In this document: positions 15,456 to 17,211 of the stretch, in pieces
Layout: each line of letters opens with the position of its first letter
Numbering within the stretch: the stretch's first letter is position 1
Assembly (NCBI GenBank): GCA_013139755.1
Contig: WTAG01000047.1
Location: 1-17,211 of the forward strand
Direction of reading: 5' to 3'
Source: Methylomarinum sp.
GTDB taxonomy: Bacteria; Pseudomonadota; Gammaproteobacteria; Methylococcales; Methylomonadaceae
DNA: 17,211 nucleotides
Notes under the pieces: generated by a model
Databases searched by the model: none
Seen by the model: only the letters and a program-made list of their open reading frames with translations
What the model was told of the DNA's origin: nothing
Position numbers and translations under genes: made by a program

Positions 15456-16394
15456 ATGACCCTTCCTCTAATTTCTATCATCATGCCCTGCTATAATGCA
15501 GAACATTATTTAGTTGATACTATCACTAACATTTTCGAGCAAAGCTATCAGAATATTGAACTGATTATTGTCGATGATGGTTCTACAGATAAAAGCCCTG
15601 AAATATTGTCTGAATTGAATCAACAACATTCTAATTTAACTGTTTTTTATCAAAAAAACAAAGGCCCCTACCCTGCACGTAATTTGGCATTACAACACGC
15701 AAAAGGAGAGCTTATTGCTTTTCTTGACGCGGATGATTATTGGGATTCTAAATGCCTAGAAAAATTATACAGTGGTTTGGTAATAAACGATTCAGATTTG
15801 AGTTATTGTGGCTGGCAAAACATTGTTGAAAATGGCAAAAATGGCCCCCCTTATATCCCACCCGCCTATGAAAAAGGTGATTTAGTTATTAGTTTTCTAA
15901 AAGGCTGTCCATGGCCCATCCATGCAGCACTCGTACGAAAAGAAATGGTAGATAAAATTGATGGTTTTTCTTCTCGTTGCTTCAGTGCAATGGATTATGA
16001 TTTCTGGATTCGCATCTCTGCTGTTACCCAAAAGATCACTTTAGTCCCTGAAGTATTAGCTTTTTATCGTTGGCATAATCATGGACAAATATCATCTGTA
16101 AAATGGAAACAAGTACTCAATGCTAGAGTTGTTAGACAAGACTTTATTTTAAACAATCCAACTCTGGTAGCGCATCTAGCTAAAAAAGTACTCAATGAAT
16201 TGTTGAATGCTCCAATTTCGAAACAAGCTTATACTGCTTTTTGGAAACGCGACCTAGAGTCTGCTCAGCATTTATTTAGAGCTATGCTACAATTTAGTTA
16301 TTGGCAAATAAAGGATTTAAAATATATTGTTTTAAGCTACCTCCCGGCTAAAATTTTTAAACAAGTTATTTTATTTCAGGATCAGTCGTCATGA
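15456..16394 (+). CDS. Glycosyltransferase family 2 (GT-A fold)
   Basis: This 312-residue protein (from the ATG at 15456) has PLISIIMPCYNAEHYLVDTI, then VDDGSTD (39-45) and the metal site FLDADDYW (89-96). AMDYDFWIR supplies the acidic acceptor-side motif and FYRWHNHGQISS the YRxH-like end. A helical tail follows, with no membrane segment. A TTG at 15444 would add four residues (MPFH), but neither start has a clear Shine-Dalgarno sequence. The ATG places the first strand where the family normally has it, so it is preferred. The stop overlaps the next ATG (ATGA, 16391-16394), so translation with the deacetylase is probably coupled. The gene ends a packed run starting at 10516. Motifs support a nucleotide-sugar transferase for chain building or side-branch addition, with unknown sugar. 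Confidence 0.9.
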   Translation: MTLPLISIIMPCYNAEHYLVDTITNIFEQSYQNIELIIVDDGSTDKSPEILSELNQQHSNLTVFYQKNKGPYPARNLALQHAKGELIAFLDADDYWDSKCLEKLYSGLVINDSDLSYCGWQNIVENGKNGPPYIPPAYEKGDLVISFLKGCPWPIHAALVRKEMVDKIDGFSSRCFSAMDYDFWIRISAVTQKITLVPEVLAFYRWHNHGQISSVKWKQVLNARVVRQDFILNNPTLVAHLAKKVLNELLNAPISKQAYTAFWKRDLESAQHLFRAMLQFSYWQIKDLKYIVLSYLPAKIFKQVILFQDQSS

Positions 16395-17211
16395 ATAAAT
16401 TTATTATTTTGATGTATCACATGATTAGTGACCCTAAATCACCTGAAGAGACAAAATATGCTTGTCCAGCTGAAAGATTCGAAAAGCATATGCAACAATT
16501 AAAACGCAATGGCTTTACACCTGTTTCTTTAGATCAAATAGAGCAATCTATTTTACTCGGCAAACCACTTTCTGAGAAATCTTTCGCGATTACTTTAGAT
16601 GATGGCTTTGAGGATAACTATACCAATGCCTTCCCTATTCTGACTCAACATAATATCCCTGCGACCATTTTTTTAGCCAGTGGATGTATCGGTTTGACTA
16701 ATAAATGGATGACGAGCAGAAACTTTCCGTCACGAAAGATGTTAGATTGGCAACAAATTAAAGAAATGCAACAACATAATATTTCTTTTGGCGCGCATAC
16801 CGTGAGTCACCCAAAATTACCTGAACTCGATGATGAAGCTGCTACTAATGAAATTATCGATTCTAAAAAGACCATAGAAGAAAAGTTAGGCATAGCTTGT
16901 AAACATTTTGCCTATCCTTATGGATTATTTAATACGGCAAATCGTGATAGCGTTGAATCATCAGGATTTACACTCGCCTGCTCGACTCGTTCTGGATTTA
17001 ATAATGCTAATCGAGATCCCTTTGTGTTGCATCGTATTGAGGTCTATGGCGATGATCCTTGGTGGAAGTTAAAGCAAAAAATGACCTTTGGTATCAATGA
17101 TGCGAGTTTGTTTTTCCCTCTTAAATACTATACAAGCCGATTAGTTCATCGTTTCACTAAAAATTCGGAACTCTTAAATTATGGATATCAGTATCATTAT
17201 CTGTTCATATA
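16391..17211 (+). CDS. Polysaccharide deacetylase (NodB/CE4 domain), 3' truncated by window edge
   Basis: The frame starting at ATG 16391 stays open to the last base (273 codons), so the end lies outside the window. It has the CE4 metal-dependent deacetylase motifs: ITLDDGFEDNY with D70 and D71 (catalytic base and metal ligand), GAHTVSHPKL with metal ligands H136 and H140 (H-x3-H), and FAYPYGLF (173-180). LHRIEVYGDDPWW follows near the usual end of the domain. These enzymes remove N- or O-acetyl groups from sugars. The N-terminus MNKFIILMYHMISD starts inside the first strand of the fold. With no signal peptide, the enzyme is probably cytoplasmic, unlike the secreted chitin or peptidoglycan deacetylases. 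It could act on a lipid-linked precursor or a cytoplasmic glycan. Its start overlaps the GT2 stop by 4 bp. Confidence 0.9.
   Translation, partial: MNKFIILMYHMISDPKSPEETKYACPAERFEKHMQQLKRNGFTPVSLDQIEQSILLGKPLSEKSFAITLDDGFEDNYTNAFPILTQHNIPATIFLASGCIGLTNKWMTSRNFPSRKMLDWQQIKEMQQHNISFGAHTVSHPKLPELDDEAATNEIIDSKKTIEEKLGIACKHFAYPYGLFNTANRDSVESSGFTLACSTRSGFNNANRDPFVLHRIEVYGDDPWWKLKQKMTFGINDASLFFPLKYYTSRLVHRFTKNSELLNYGYQYHYLFI

Overview
The window is an accessory polysaccharide (O-antigen, capsule or exopolysaccharide) gene cluster. Every real gene is on the + strand, and the cluster runs off both ends: the first gene lacks its 5' end and the last lacks its 3' end. A Wzm/Wzt pair means the glycan is built in the cytoplasm and exported by an ABC transporter. 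This points to a Gram-negative host. The AT-rich DNA, the Rpn-family gene with DUF2887 and DUF4351 domains, and the palindromic intergenic repeats would suit a gammaproteobacterium of the Thiotrichales/Methylococcales kind. That placement is an impression, because the window has no phylogenetic marker gene.

Layout. (A) 1-3740: tail of a family-2 glycosyltransferase, a GT4, an FkbM-type methyltransferase and a CDP-glycerol glycerophosphotransferase-like protein, in very AT-rich DNA. (B) 3861-6763: an alpha/alpha-toroid protein, a sugar N-formyltransferase-like protein and the permease Wzm, in clearly GC-richer DNA. (C) 6764-8150: an island between wzm and wzt holding a 78-bp imperfect palindrome, eight CTAA tandem repeats, a frameshifted Rpn-family gene and a 104-bp nested palindrome. 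(D) 8151-10358: the ATPase Wzt with its carbohydrate-binding C-terminal domain, then a GT2. (E) 10516-17211: a tightly packed run of GT4 with a C-terminal extension, a 632-residue unrecognised toroid-like protein, GT9, GmhA-like isomerase, GT2 and a polysaccharide deacetylase, with two 4-bp ATGA start/stop overlaps.

How they fit together (inference). Five glycosyltransferases (2 GT4, 2 complete GT2, 1 GT9) plus the partial GT2 assemble a glycan that may include a heptose or other GT9-transferred sugar. The GlyTF-like protein may add a polyol phosphate, and the formyltransferase may N-formylate an amino-sugar precursor. The FkbM enzyme, the deacetylase and the two toroid proteins, none with an evident signal peptide, could modify the chain in the cytoplasm before Wzt recognises it and Wzm exports it. 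The least described parts are the two toroid proteins, above all the 632-residue one. The most unusual DNA is the repeat-bounded Rpn island that splits the export pair.
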